Below, in pieces: positions 9,818-19,794 of a stretch of 64,000 nucleotides of DNA (positions within the stretch are counted from its first letter, which is position 1; every line of letters begins with the position of its first letter). The DNA lies in the NCBI GenBank assembly GCA_943788045.1, contig CALSOT010000002.1:366310-430309 (forward strand), written 5' to 3'. Position numbers and translations under genes: made by a program. A model generated the notes under the pieces. It was not told where the DNA came from. It did no database searches and was given only the letters and a program-made list of their open reading frames with translations. The DNA is from an uncultured Polaribacter sp. Its GTDB lineage: Bacteria > Bacteroidota > Bacteroidia > Flavobacteriales > Flavobacteriaceae.

Positions 9818-11532
9818 TAATTTAACTTCATTTCTTTAATAATTCTTTCGATTTTATCATCTAATGCTTTTTCTGTCTTTTTACTATCTGTTATAGAATC
9901 TAAAGTTGAATTTACACTAAAATAAAATTTTATTTTTGGTTCAGTTCCACTTGGTCTGGCTGCAATTCTTGTTCCATTTGCAGTTTGATATATGAGTACA
10001 TTAGATTTTGGTAAATCTATTGATGATACTTCTCCGGTAATTAAATTTTTTCTTGTTGATGCCTGATAATCTGATAGTGTTTCTATTTTTTCACCATCAA
10101 TTTCAGTTAATGGACTATTTCTCATGTCACTGAGCATTTGCTGAATTTCTGCAGCGCCATTCATTCCTTTTTTAACAATAGAAATTAAATGTTCTTTGTA
10201 AAAGCTGTTTTGAGTGTAAATGCTTAATAACTCTTTGTAAAAAGAACTTCCATTTTGTTTTGCATACGCTGCAACCTCACAAGCTAACAATGTTGCAGTT
10301 ACGGCATCTTTGTCTCTTACAAAATCACCAACCATGTATCCAAAACTTTCTTCACCACCACCAATAAAGTCAAGTTCAGGAAAATCTCTAACCATTTTCG
10401 CAATCCACTTAAAACCTGTTAATCCAACTTTGGTTTCTACATTGTAACTAGAAGCTATATCATTTACTAATTCTGTAGAAACTATCGTAGAACCTATAAA
10501 TTGATTACCGTTAATTTTACCTTCCTCTTTCCATTTTTTTAGTAAAAATTCGGTCATAACAACCATAGTTTGGTTACCATTCATTAACTTCATATTTCCA
10601 TCAGTGTCTCTTACGGCAACTCCTAATCTATCACAATCTGGATCTGTACCAATAACAATATCAGCTCCAATTTTATTCGCCAATTCTGTAGCCATTTTTA
10701 AAGCTTCTGGCTCTTCTGGATTTGGAGATTTAACAGTAGGAAAATCACCATCAGGAATTCTTTGTTCTTCAACAATATGAACGTCAGAATATCCAGCTTT
10801 AGCTAACGCTTCAGGAACAGAAATAATTGATGTTCCGTGCAAAGAAGTAAAAACAATTTTTAATCTTTTTCTATCTATTTCATCCGATAAGCAACCGTTT
10901 TTTACAGCGCCATTTATAAATGCATCATCCACATCTTTACCTATAAATTCAATTAAATTTTCGTTTGCCGTGAATTTAATTTCCGAAAAATCTAATGAGT
11001 TTACATTATTTATAATGCCACCATCGTGTGGAGGAACAATTTGACCGCCATCTGCCCAATAGACTTTGTAGCCATTGTATTCTGGTGGATTATGAGACGC
11101 TGTTAAAACAATACCGGCATCACATCCTAAATGACGAACAGCAAATGATAATTCTGGAGTTGCACGTAAATCTTCAAAAAGAAATACTTTTATCTTGTTT
11201 GCAGATAAAACATCAGCTACAATTTTTGCAAACTTTTTACTATTGTGTCTACAATCAAAAGCAATTACAACACTTAATTGTTCTTTTTGTACATTTTCTA
11301 TTAAATAATTAGATAAGCCCTGTGTAGCTCTACCCAGTGTATATTTATTAATTCTATTGGTTCCTGCGCCCATTACTCCGCGCATTCCACCAGTTCCAAA
11401 CTCCATGTCTTTGTAGAATCTATCGGCTAAGGCATCAGGATTATTTTTAATTAAATCTTTTATTTCAGCTTGCGTTTCAGTATCAAAAGTTGATGTAAGC
11501 CATTGTTTTGCTTTGTCTAAAAATTCTTTCAT
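9817..11532 (-). CDS. Phospho-sugar mutase (phosphoglucomutase/phosphomannomutase)
   Basis: TASHNPPEYNGYKVYW, GTDPDCDRLGVAV, GGGEESFGYM, RPSGTEPKIKFYF. TAATG stop/start overlap with the ABC gene. Confidence 0.94.
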   Translation of the reverse strand: MKEFLDKAKQWLTSTFDTETQAEIKDLIKNNPDALADRFYKDMEFGTGGMRGVMGAGTNRINKYTLGRATQGLSNYLIENVQKEQLSVVIAFDCRHNSKKFAKIVADVLSANKIKVFLFEDLRATPELSFAVRHLGCDAGIVLTASHNPPEYNGYKVYWADGGQIVPPHDGGIINNVNSLDFSEIKFTANENLIEFIGKDVDDAFINGAVKNGCLSDEIDRKRLKIVFTSLHGTSIISVPEALAKAGYSDVHIVEEQRIPDGDFPTVKSPNPEEPEALKMATELANKIGADIVIGTDPDCDRLGVAVRDTDGNMKLMNGNQTMVVMTEFLLKKWKEEGKINGNQFIGSTIVSTELVNDIASSYNVETKVGLTGFKWIAKMVRDFPELDFIGGGEESFGYMVGDFVRDKDAVTATLLACEVAAYAKQNGSSFYKELLSIYTQNSFYKEHLISIVKKGMNGAAEIQQMLSDMRNSPLTEIDGEKIETLSDYQASTRKNLITGEVSSIDLPKSNVLIYQTANGTRIAARPSGTEPKIKFYFSVNSTLDSITDSKKTEKALDDKIERIIKEMKLN

Positions 11533-11564
11533 GTAGTTTCTTAATTGATGTGCAAATATAAAAT

Positions 11565-12521
11565 TTAGAAATTAATTTTTTCTTTTATAGTGTAGTGTTT
11601 TTCGTTACTTTTTGTCTTTATGATAAGTTCTCCAATAAAGCCAGATAAGAATAACAACGTACCTAATATCATGGATGTGAGTGCTATATAAAACCAAGGG
11701 TTATCAGTAACTAAAATTGTTTTTATACCCTTAAAAACGTTGTATAATTTTCGGCTTCCAATATATAAGGCAGATGAAGTTCCAAAGAGAAACATTATTG
11801 TTCCCCAAAGTCCAAAAATATGCATGGGTCTTTTTCCAAATTTGGATAAAAATGAAATTGTAATTAAATCTAAAAAACCGTTTACAAAACGATCCATACC
11901 AAATTTAGTTTCTCCATATTTTCTTGCCTGATGTTGTACTACTTTTTCTCCGATTTTAGTAAATCCTTCATTTTTGACTAAAACAGGTATATATCTGTGC
12001 ATTTCGCCTCTTACTTTCACAGATTTTATAACTTCATTTTTGTACGCTTTTAGTCCGCAATTAAAATCGTGTAATTTTAATCCAGAAGTTTTTCTAGCTG
12101 CGGCATTAAATAATTTAGAAGGAATATTCTTAGTTATAACATTATCGTAGCGCTTCTTTTTCCAACCAGAAATTAAATCGAAATCCTCTTTTATAATTAA
12201 GTTATGTAATTCGGGAATTTCATCCGGGTTGTCTTGTAAGTCAGCATCCATGGTAATAACAACATCTCCTTTTGCTATTTCGAAACCAGCGTCTAGAGCT
12301 TGAGATTTTCCATAATTTTTTTGAAAACGAATACCTCTGATAGCTTTATTTTTCGATGATAATTTTTCAATAACATCCCAAGAGCTGTCTGTGCTACCAT
12401 CATCTATAAAAATAACTTCGTATTCAAAGGAATTGGACTGCATAACTTTTGCAATCCAATCATATAATTCTTGTAAAGATTCTTCTTCGTTCAGTAAAGG
12501 TATAACTACCGATATGTCCAT
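11565..12521 (-). CDS. Glycosyltransferase family 2, DPM/GtrB-like with C-terminal TM helices
   Basis: ISVVIPLLNEEESLQELYDWI...VIFIDDGSTDSSWDVI...MDADLQDNPDEIP...KSQALDAGF; two C-terminal TM segments. Confidence 0.92.
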   Translation of the reverse strand: MDISVVIPLLNEEESLQELYDWIAKVMQSNSFEYEVIFIDDGSTDSSWDVIEKLSSKNKAIRGIRFQKNYGKSQALDAGFEIAKGDVVITMDADLQDNPDEIPELHNLIIKEDFDLISGWKKKRYDNVITKNIPSKLFNAAARKTSGLKLHDFNCGLKAYKNEVIKSVKVRGEMHRYIPVLVKNEGFTKIGEKVVQHQARKYGETKFGMDRFVNGFLDLITISFLSKFGKRPMHIFGLWGTIMFLFGTSSALYIGSRKLYNVFKGIKTILVTDNPWFYIALTSMILGTLLFLSGFIGELIIKTKSNEKHYTIKEKINF

Positions 12522-12547
12522 TTGCCGTGCATTGTAAATATTCTATA

Positions 12548-12587
12548 AAAAAGTAAAGGTAAAACATATGAATATGTTTTACCTTTA
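12548..12587 (-). terminator. Intrinsic terminator downstream of the DUF4199 gene
   Basis: 15-bp perfect stem TAAAGGTAAAACATA-TGAA-TATGTTTTACCTTTA (12554-12587), followed on the minus strand by CTTTTTTATAG. Confidence 0.75.
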
Positions 12588-12610
12588 AATCGTTTATTTT
12601 TTTTATCTCT

Positions 12611-13132
12611 CTAGTACTGCTCCTCAGCAGATTCCTTCATTACAGCACCCGCTATTGCAGATACAATAAATCCAAAAAAGGCACTAGCTACTAGACCCAC
12701 TGCAGATGAAATAACGGGACCTTGAAATTTTTCCATCATTTTTTTAGAATTCTCTATCTGGTCACTGCTTAAACCAGCATCTATCCATTGTTGTTCTTGC
12801 AAAGCTGACATTTGTTGCATGAGATCAGGTTCTATGAAATTCATAAATATTTGATTATAAATGGTAACAATTACGGCACTGATCATAGTCAATCCAACAC
12901 CAATCTTAACGGCTTCTCCCCAAGACATAAATCCGCCATTACTTGATTTGAATTGCTTCATTCCCATTACAATGAATCCGGTTAATACAACAAAAAATAT
13001 AACACTAACAGACCAGTGAGGTTGTAAATGATTTCCTAGAGCGTAAACGACCAAGTTGATTAGTATAGATACAATTCCTAGGTAAAGTCCCTGATTTATA
13101 ATAATGCTTTTGCTTGACACTTGATTTTCCAT
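12611..13132 (-). CDS. DUF4199-like membrane protein
   Basis: About 170 aa, four hydrophobic segments, GGFMSWGEAVKIGVGLTMISAVIVTIYNQIF pattern seen in Bacteroidota DUF4199 proteins. Confidence 0.75.
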   Translation of the reverse strand: MENQVSSKSIIINQGLYLGIVSILINLVVYALGNHLQPHWSVSVIFFVVLTGFIVMGMKQFKSSNGGFMSWGEAVKIGVGLTMISAVIVTIYNQIFMNFIEPDLMQQMSALQEQQWIDAGLSSDQIENSKKMMEKFQGPVISSAVGLVASAFFGFIVSAIAGAVMKESAEEQY

Positions 13133-13266
13133 ATTTATTTTGATAATTAGTTAGTTATATAAATGGTTTTATTTGTTAATCATTTATGTAAAGATATGTT
13201 TTCTATCTTTAATTATTTGATTAGTAGCAAAAGAATAAAAAATGTTACAAAATTGATTAAAAAAGA

Positions 13267-13297
13267 TTGTGGATATTTAAAAATGATTGTAGCTTTG
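13267..13297 (+). promoter_or_regulatory. Promoter for SRP RNA (TTG-N20-TAGCTTTG)
   Basis: TTG 13267-13269 and TAGCTTTG 13290-13297, ending 4-5 nt before the predicted RNA 5' end. Confidence 0.75.
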
Positions 13298-13300
13298 CAG

Positions 13301-13396
13301 CGGCAAGTCCTACACAACTAGCTCCCTTTGAATCCTCCAGGGTGGGAACGCAGCAAAGGTATTAGGTTGTAGCAGTGTGATGTAGGTAGCTTGCCA
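13301..13396 (+). ncRNA. ffs: Bacterial small SRP RNA (4.5S-type)
   Basis: Apical loop core CCTCCAGGGTGGGAACGCAGCAAAGG; terminal pairing GGCAAG...CTTGCC; 3' T-rich tract; consensus promoter just upstream. Confidence 0.9.
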
Positions 13397-13529
13397 TTTT
13401 TTATTTCTCAAATCAATTCTGAATTTCTTCAGAATTTTTATTTTTACAGAAGTTATTTTCTTTTTAGTTTGCTTCATTTACTTTTCAGATATTTGTGTAA
13501 TATTTAATCTTTTACTTATTTAATATCTT

Positions 13530-14333
13530 ATGTCTAAAGTTGTATTAATTACAGGAGCTTCCTCAGGAATTGGAAAATCTATTGCTGTTTTTTTATCTGA
13601 AAAAGGATACAAAGTTTACGGAACAAGTAGAAATCCTAAAAATATAGAAAATGTTTCTTTTAATTTAATAGCTTTAGATGTATTAAAAGTTGATACAATT
13701 AATAGTGCGATTGATTTGATAATCAAAAAAGAAGGCAGGTTAGATGTTTTAGTAAATAATGCAGGAATGGGAATTACAGGGCCTATTGAAGATACACCAA
13801 CGGATGAAATGCGTGCTGTTTTTAATACCAATGTTTTTGGTGCAATTGATGTAATGAAGGCTGTCTTACCACAAATGCGTGAGCAAAAATCAGGAATAAT
13901 TATAAATGTGACATCTATTGCTGGTTATATGGGGTTGCCTTTTAGAGGTCTATACTCTGCCACAAAAGGAGCTTTAGAAATTATTACTGAGGCAACAAGT
14001 ATGGAGGTAAAACCTTTCGGAGTTAGAGTTGTGAACGTTGCTCCTGGAGATTTTGCTACCAATATTGCAGCAGGAAGATACCACACACCAGTTTTTGAAA
14101 AATCTGCTTACAAAGAAAACTATCAGAAGAATTTAGATTTGATGGATGCGCATGTAAATAGTGGTATGAATCCTTTAGAAATGGCAAAAGCAGTTCATAA
14201 AATTATAAATTCTAAAAACTCAAAAATTCATTACAAGGTTGGTGGGTTTATGGAGAAATTTTCCATTGTTTTAAAGCGAATATTACCGGATAGAACTTAT
14301 CAGAAAATCTTAATGAATCATTTTAAACTATAA
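13530..14333 (+). CDS. Short-chain dehydrogenase/reductase (SDR family)
   Basis: VLITGASSGIGKSIA, NNAG, YSATKGALE (YxxxK). Confidence 0.92.
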   Translation: MSKVVLITGASSGIGKSIAVFLSEKGYKVYGTSRNPKNIENVSFNLIALDVLKVDTINSAIDLIIKKEGRLDVLVNNAGMGITGPIEDTPTDEMRAVFNTNVFGAIDVMKAVLPQMREQKSGIIINVTSIAGYMGLPFRGLYSATKGALEIITEATSMEVKPFGVRVVNVAPGDFATNIAAGRYHTPVFEKSAYKENYQKNLDLMDAHVNSGMNPLEMAKAVHKIINSKNSKIHYKVGGFMEKFSIVLKRILPDRTYQKILMNHFKL

Positions 14334-14402
14334 TTTTCTAACTATTTATAAGTAAGTGAAAAAATAGTTTTAGTTCACTTCTTAAATTTATAAGCAAGTA
14401 AC

Positions 14403-14491
14403 TATCTTTGCGTTAAGGATTGATGCGTTTGTTTGAGCTCTTTTGTGAAGAATGCACAAAAAGCGAGTGCGTAAAGCCCGTTAAAACGCCC
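14403..14491 (+). promoter_or_regulatory. -7 element TATCTTTG (14403-14410) followed by conserved-end leader element, copy A, upstream of fsa
   Basis: GCGTTAAGGATTGA...AAAGCCCGTTAAAACGCCC (14410-14491). Shares both ends with copy B at 33109-33180. Confidence 0.6.
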
Positions 14492-14524
14492 AAAAAAAGA
14501 ACAATTACAACTAAATATATATAA

Positions 14525-15178
14525 ATGAAATTTTTTATTGATACTGCAAATTTAGAGCAAATAAAAGAAGCACAAGCTTTAGGTATTCTAGATGGAGTTA
14601 CTACAAACCCATCTTTAATGGCAAAAGAAGGAATTACTGGTGAAGCTAACATTATTAACCATTACAAAGCAATTTGTGAGTTGGTAGATGGTGATGTTTC
14701 TGCAGAGGTAATTTCTACAGATTTTGAAGGAATGGTTAGAGAGGGAGAAGCTTTAGCGGCTTTAAATCCTCAAATTGTGGTAAAGTTACCGATGATAAAA
14801 GATGGTGTAAAGGCATGTAAGTACTTTTCATCTAAAGGTATAAAAACAAATGTAACATTAGTGTTTTCTGCAGGTCAAGCTTTATTGGCAGCAAAAGCAG
14901 GTGCAACTTATGTTTCTCCATTTATTGGTCGTTTAGATGATATTTCTACGGACGGTATGAACTTAATTGAAGAAATTCGTTTAATTTATGATAACTATGG
15001 TTTTGAAACCGAAATTTTAGCAGCTTCTGTGCGTCATACAATGCACATTATTAACTGTGCAAAGTTAGGTGCAGATGTTATGACCGGCCCTTTAAGTGCA
15101 ATTGAAGGTTTGCTCAAGCATCCTTTAACAGATATTGGTTTGGCTAAATTTTTAGCAGATTATCAAAAAGGAAATTAA
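14525..15178 (+). CDS. fsa: Fructose-6-phosphate aldolase / small transaldolase family
   Basis: [67 protein letters not shown]. Confidence 0.92.
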   Translation: MKFFIDTANLEQIKEAQALGILDGVTTNPSLMAKEGITGEANIINHYKAICELVDGDVSAEVISTDFEGMVREGEALAALNPQIVVKLPMIKDGVKACKYFSSKGIKTNVTLVFSAGQALLAAKAGATYVSPFIGRLDDISTDGMNLIEEIRLIYDNYGFETEILAASVRHTMHIINCAKLGADVMTGPLSAIEGLLKHPLTDIGLAKFLADYQKGN

Positions 15179-15206
15179 TCAACTTAGTTGGTTTTTACAT
15201 AAAATT

Positions 15207-15250
15207 AGTCAGAAAGTAGAAAAAGTTATTTTTTACTTTCTGACTTTTTT
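15207..15250 (+). terminator. Intrinsic terminator after fsa
   Basis: Perfect 12-bp stem AGTCAGAAAGTA ... TACTTTCTGACT followed by TTTTT. Confidence 0.85.
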
Positions 15251-15282
15251 GTCTCTAATAACTTTTTGACTTTGTAACTTTG
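15248..15282 (+). promoter_or_regulatory. Putative menD promoter (TTTG-N23-TAACTTTG)
   Basis: TTTG 15248-15251 and TAACTTTG 15275-15282, ~20 nt before the menD ATG. Confidence 0.45.
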
Positions 15283-15302
15283 TCATTTTATAATTTATAA
15301 AA

Positions 15303-16961
15303 ATGTATCCAAAAAAAGAACTTGCACAATTAGTAATTTCAGCTTGTTATCAATTTAATATTGATACGGTTGTAGTTTCTCCTGGTTCACGAAATGCCCC
15401 GTTAACTATTGGTTTTTCAAATCATTCAGAAATTGAAGTTTTTAGTTTAGTGGATGAACGTTGTGCTGCTTTTTTTGCTCTAGGTATTGCTCAACAAAAA
15501 CAAAAACCAGTTGCAGTATTATGCACCTCAGGTTCTGCTTTATTGAATTATTACCCAGCAATTGCTGAAGCTTTTTATAGTGATATACCTTTGGTAATTA
15601 TTTCGGCTGATAGACCAAAACATCTTATTGATATTGGAGATGGGCAAACCATCAGACAAGAAAATATTTTTGAAAATCACATTTTGTTTTCTGCAAACCT
15701 TGTAGAAAATCCAAAGTTTATTGCAAGAAATTCGCAATTAATAGGTGAAGCATTACAAATAGCAAATTCACAAAAAGGACCAGTGCATATTAATGTTCCT
15801 TTTGATGAGCCTTTGTACGAAACTGTGCAAGAAATGAAAACTTTTCATTTTCCGAACATTTCTATGAGTTCTTTAGATAATTCAAATATCAATTATAACA
15901 AATTAGCTTCAATTTGGAATACGGCAGATAAAAAAATGTTGTTAATTGGAGTGAATTATCCAGATGAGGATTTACAACAACTAATGGATTTGTATTCTGA
16001 AGATGATTCTGTATTGTTATTGACGGAGTCAACCTCTAATTTGCATCACAATAAAGCTATAAATGCCATAGATCAGTTGATATTTTCTATGGATGATGAA
16101 CAGTTCAAAGAATTGCAGCCAGATATTTTAATCACTTTTGGAGGAATGATAGTTTCAAAACGAATCAAACGTTTTTTAAGAGATTATGCTCCAAAACATC
16201 ATTGGAATATTGATGAGAAAAAAGGAACAAATACGTTTTTTTGTTTATCAGAATTTATTCAAACAAAGCCTGTAGATTTTTTTAATAATTTTAATAAAAT
16301 CATTTCTAATAAAGAAAGTAATTATCAACCAAAATGGTTGAAAGTTAGAGATAAAAGAAGAATAAAACACGATTTATATTTATCAAAAATTGCACATTCA
16401 GATTTAAAAGTATTTGAACAAATTTTAAAAAAGATTCCAAATAATTCGCAATTACAAATAAGTAATAGTGCAATTATTAGATATGCTCAAATGTATACTA
16501 TTGATAGTAGTTTAGAAGTATTTTGCAATAGGGGAACAAGTGGAATTGATGGCAGTACATCAACTGCAATTGGGGCAGCTTTAGCAAGTGACAAGCAAAC
16601 CATTTTTATTACTGGTGACTTAAGTTTTTTCTACGATTCTAATGCACTTTGGAATAAAAATATTCCTTCTAATTTTAGAATTATATTAGTGAACAATTCT
16701 GGAGGTGGAATTTTCAAAATAATTCCTGGTCCGTCAACAACAAATGCTTCTAAATATTTTGAAACCCCACATTGTTTAACCGCGGAGCATTTGTGTAAAA
16801 TGCATAATTTTGAGTATTTGCAAGCTTCATCCACTAAAACGGTTAAAGAGCAATTAAATGCTTTTTTTGAAGTAGCAGAAAAACCAAGGATATTAGAAAT
16901 TTTTACCCCAAGTATGAAGAATCATACAATTTTAAAAGACTATTTTAAATATATAAAATAA
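15303..16961 (+). CDS. menD: 2-succinyl-5-enolpyruvyl-6-hydroxy-3-cyclohexene-1-carboxylate synthase
   Basis: VVVSPGSRNAPLTIGF, DERCAAFFALGIAQ, TSGSALLNYYPAIAEAFYSDIPLVIISADRP, NRGTSGIDGSTSTAIG. Confidence 0.95.
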   Translation: MYPKKELAQLVISACYQFNIDTVVVSPGSRNAPLTIGFSNHSEIEVFSLVDERCAAFFALGIAQQKQKPVAVLCTSGSALLNYYPAIAEAFYSDIPLVIISADRPKHLIDIGDGQTIRQENIFENHILFSANLVENPKFIARNSQLIGEALQIANSQKGPVHINVPFDEPLYETVQEMKTFHFPNISMSSLDNSNINYNKLASIWNTADKKMLLIGVNYPDEDLQQLMDLYSEDDSVLLLTESTSNLHHNKAINAIDQLIFSMDDEQFKELQPDILITFGGMIVSKRIKRFLRDYAPKHHWNIDEKKGTNTFFCLSEFIQTKPVDFFNNFNKIISNKESNYQPKWLKVRDKRRIKHDLYLSKIAHSDLKVFEQILKKIPNNSQLQISNSAIIRYAQMYTIDSSLEVFCNRGTSGIDGSTSTAIGAALASDKQTIFITGDLSFFYDSNALWNKNIPSNFRIILVNNSGGGIFKIIPGPSTTNASKYFETPHCLTAEHLCKMHNFEYLQASSTKTVKEQLNAFFEVAEKPRILEIFTPSMKNHTILKDYFKYIK

Positions 16962-17422
16962 TGGATTTACAAGAAGGAGAAAACGATTTTCAAGAAAATG
17001 ATTATAACTTTAAAGAAGGAGATAAGGTAAATTTAATAATTGAAACTGAAACTGGTTTAGGTTATACTGTTTTAATTAATGAAGAGTTTGATGGTTTACT
17101 TTTTAGAAGCGAAGTTTTTCAAGAGTTAGAAGAGAATATGGAGATTACCGGATATATAAAAAATATTCGTGAAGACGGAAAAATAGACGTTTCTCTTCGT
17201 CCACAGGGATTTAGAAATGTTATTGGTTCTGATGTAGAAAAAGTATTGGATAAGTTAAAAAGCAGTAGAGAAGGGTTTATTTTAATTACAGATAAAAGCT
17301 CACCAGATTCCATTCGTTTTCATATGAAAATGAGTAAGAAAGCATTTAAGAAAGCAATTGGTAATTTATACAAGCAAAAGCTAATTGTCATAGAAGAGGA
17401 TAGAATTGTTTTGGTGAAGTAG
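16961..17422 (+). CDS. Short S1-like/winged-helix RNA-binding protein (CvfB-like C-terminal half)
   Basis: S1-type beta repeats (GYTVLINEEFDGLLFRSEVF..., IREDGKIDVSLRP), then winged helix (KMSKKAFKKAIGNLYKQKLIVIEEDRIVLVK). Abuts menD. Confidence 0.7.
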   Translation: MDLQEGENDFQENDYNFKEGDKVNLIIETETGLGYTVLINEEFDGLLFRSEVFQELEENMEITGYIKNIREDGKIDVSLRPQGFRNVIGSDVEKVLDKLKSSREGFILITDKSSPDSIRFHMKMSKKAFKKAIGNLYKQKLIVIEEDRIVLVK

Positions 17423-17442
17423 ATTTATTGTAATTTTAATAA

Positions 17443-18525
17443 ATGAATTCTAGATTAATTTCTTTAGACTTTTTTAGGGGCTTTACTATTGCTGCAATGA
17501 TAGTTGTGAATGATCCAGGAAGTTGGAAACATGTATTTAAGCCTTTAAGACATGCTGAATGGCATGGAGTAACACCTACTGATTTGGTCTTTCCTTTCTT
17601 TTTATTTATTGTGGGCATTTCAATAGTCTTATCGCTTTCGAAAATTGAAAAATTAGATTTCTCAACATATTTAAAAATTTCGAAAAGAACAATTATTCTT
17701 TTTGGTATTGGGATTTTTCTTTCTTTGTTTCCAAACTTTGATTTTAGTAACGTTAGAATTGTAGGGGTCCTTCAAAGAATAGCACTGGTCTACTTTTTAT
17801 GCGCAATGATTTATTTGAATACGAAGCCTTTTTATCATTTATGGATAGCTGCTGTTCTATTAATTGTTTATTGGATTTTTATGACTAAAGTTCCTTTTGG
17901 AAATACGTTGGCAGGGGTTTTGGAGCCTGGAAACAATTTTGCTGCTTGGATCGATCAGTTTATAACACCTGGTAAACTTTATCAAAAAACATGGGATCCA
18001 GAAGGTTTTTTTAGCACTATACCTTCAATCTCAACTGGAATATCGGGGATGTTTTGTGGGCATATTATTTTAAATAAAAATAAAAGTTTAAAAGACAAAA
18101 TAATCTTGATTTATCTTTGTGGATCTCTAGCCCTATGTCTGGGAATGCTTTGGGATTTTAGTTTTCCGATTAACAAAAATATTTGGACTAGTTCTTATGT
18201 TCTTTTCACCTCAGGTTTAGCAATGCTTTTTTTAGCTTCTTTTATGTGGATTATCGATCATAAAAAAAATCAATCCTATAGTAAATTCGGAATTGTATTT
18301 GGGTCTAACGCCATCTTTGCATATATTCTACATTCTATACTTGCAAACCTATTTTATTTGCCAGTTATAGAAGGAAAAGGTATTCAGGAATGTTGGATGT
18401 ATTTCGGAATTTCTACCGGATTAGATCCTAAGTTTATTTCACTTATTTGGGCCTTATTTTACACTTTTTTCATTTATGTAATTATAAAAGAGATGTATAA
18501 GCGAAAAATATTTATTAAAATTTAG
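17443..18525 (+). CDS. DUF5009 / heparan-alpha-glucosaminide N-acetyltransferase-like membrane protein
   Basis: MNSRLISLDFFRGFTIAAMIVVNDPGSW...WHGVTPTDLVFPFFLFIVGISI; multiple TM segments. Confidence 0.88.
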   Translation: MNSRLISLDFFRGFTIAAMIVVNDPGSWKHVFKPLRHAEWHGVTPTDLVFPFFLFIVGISIVLSLSKIEKLDFSTYLKISKRTIILFGIGIFLSLFPNFDFSNVRIVGVLQRIALVYFLCAMIYLNTKPFYHLWIAAVLLIVYWIFMTKVPFGNTLAGVLEPGNNFAAWIDQFITPGKLYQKTWDPEGFFSTIPSISTGISGMFCGHIILNKNKSLKDKIILIYLCGSLALCLGMLWDFSFPINKNIWTSSYVLFTSGLAMLFLASFMWIIDHKKNQSYSKFGIVFGSNAIFAYILHSILANLFYLPVIEGKGIQECWMYFGISTGLDPKFISLIWALFYTFFIYVIIKEMYKRKIFIKI

Positions 18526-18570
18526 TTCTTTAACAAGGAATATTATCTTAAAATGTATTTTCGATATTTA

Positions 18571-19725
18571 TTATTTACTTAACCTTAAAATATTTTCATA
18601 AAAAGCATCAGAATTTGGGTCGGATGGATCCATTTTTCCATATCCAATTTTGTAATATTTTAGAGCTTTTTCAGGTTGTTTTCCACTTTCATAATATCTA
18701 CCAATATAGTAGTCGCCTAAAGGAGAACTAGGAAATAATTTTAAAATCATTTTACCAAATTCGCGTAATTGATCTCCGTTTTCTTTCTCAATTATAATCT
18801 TTTCTACAGCATAAATATCACGTTCTCTTATACCTAAATTACTTCCAAAAAGGAATTCAATTTCTAGATATTTATTCTCTAGATAAGAAATAGCGTCAAA
18901 AGGAGGCAGGTCCTTAATATTTTTATCAAACTCTTCTTTTGAAATTGCAGAGTAAATTTCAAAGATTTCATTAAGAGCCCTTGGTATTGCCTCGCTAATC
19001 GCAGAAACGCTACTCTTAGTCGTAATTGTATCGTTTATAATATTAAAATTTTTTAATTTAAGTGAAGATAAACCAGCTTGTAATTCTCCAATCTTTGTTT
19101 GTTTTTTTACTGAAAAGGAACTACTGTTATTTGTGTATAAATAAAAAGTATTATCTTCTTTCAGAAACTTTTTTAGGTTATAAGATTGTAGTTGTTGTCC
19201 TATAAAATCTGAAAAAGTTGGGTTTATGCAAATGTATGAATTTATAAATGGTACAGATTCTTTCAAGTAATGGCTAATTAAATTAGCAGAAGTCCCTTCT
19301 CCTATCAATGAAATAAAAGGAGAGGTTCTGTAGTTACTCTCCATATAAAAGAGCACCTCATCTCGCACAAATTGATAAAAAGCAATGTTACTACCCGTTA
19401 AGCTACCATTTTTTGTATTAAAATAAGTGTCTTTTTTTCTAGTTTTATCCATAGAAATTCCAACAACTATTTGTTTTGGAGCTTTGTCCTTTGCAGCAAA
19501 TAAAATAGAGTTACCAACGTAAGTATCAAATAAATACTCTGAATCAAAAACAATAGCGAGCGGATAGTTTTTGCCATCCTCTTCTTCATAACCTTTTGGT
19601 AAGTAAATTTTAATATTTCTTTTAGTTTCTAACATGTCAGAATCTAAATTTTTTTCAATTAATTTTTGTGAAAACCCATTAAAGAAAAAAAGTATACATA
19701 TTAGGGTGAACGATTTCTTTATCAT
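18571..19725 (-). CDS. Exported alpha/beta-hydrolase (esterase D-like) with C-terminal TPR-like region
   Basis: Signal peptide MIKKSFTLICILFFFNGFSQ (start moved to Met at 19725), YPLAIVFDSEYLFD, GEGTSAN nucleophile-elbow-like motif, C-terminal GDYYIGRYYESGKQPEKALKYYKIGY. Confidence 0.78.
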   Translation of the reverse strand: MIKKSFTLICILFFFNGFSQKLIEKNLDSDMLETKRNIKIYLPKGYEEEDGKNYPLAIVFDSEYLFDTYVGNSILFAAKDKAPKQIVVGISMDKTRKKDTYFNTKNGSLTGSNIAFYQFVRDEVLFYMESNYRTSPFISLIGEGTSANLISHYLKESVPFINSYICINPTFSDFIGQQLQSYNLKKFLKEDNTFYLYTNNSSSFSVKKQTKIGELQAGLSSLKLKNFNIINDTITTKSSVSAISEAIPRALNEIFEIYSAISKEEFDKNIKDLPPFDAISYLENKYLEIEFLFGSNLGIRERDIYAVEKIIIEKENGDQLREFGKMILKLFPSSPLGDYYIGRYYESGKQPEKALKYYKIGYGKMDPSDPNSDAFYENILRLSK

Positions 19726-19794
19726 AAATTTGAATCTTTTATTTTTGTAACCAATTTTTTTATTCTTCTGTAAGAACGTCCAAAATACAAAATT

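Noticed and set aside
16961-17422. Truncated pseudogene of a longer CvfB-like protein
   Set aside because: The 153-aa ORF is intact, tightly coupled to menD and has complete S1-like and winged-helix parts, so a short functional form is more likely.
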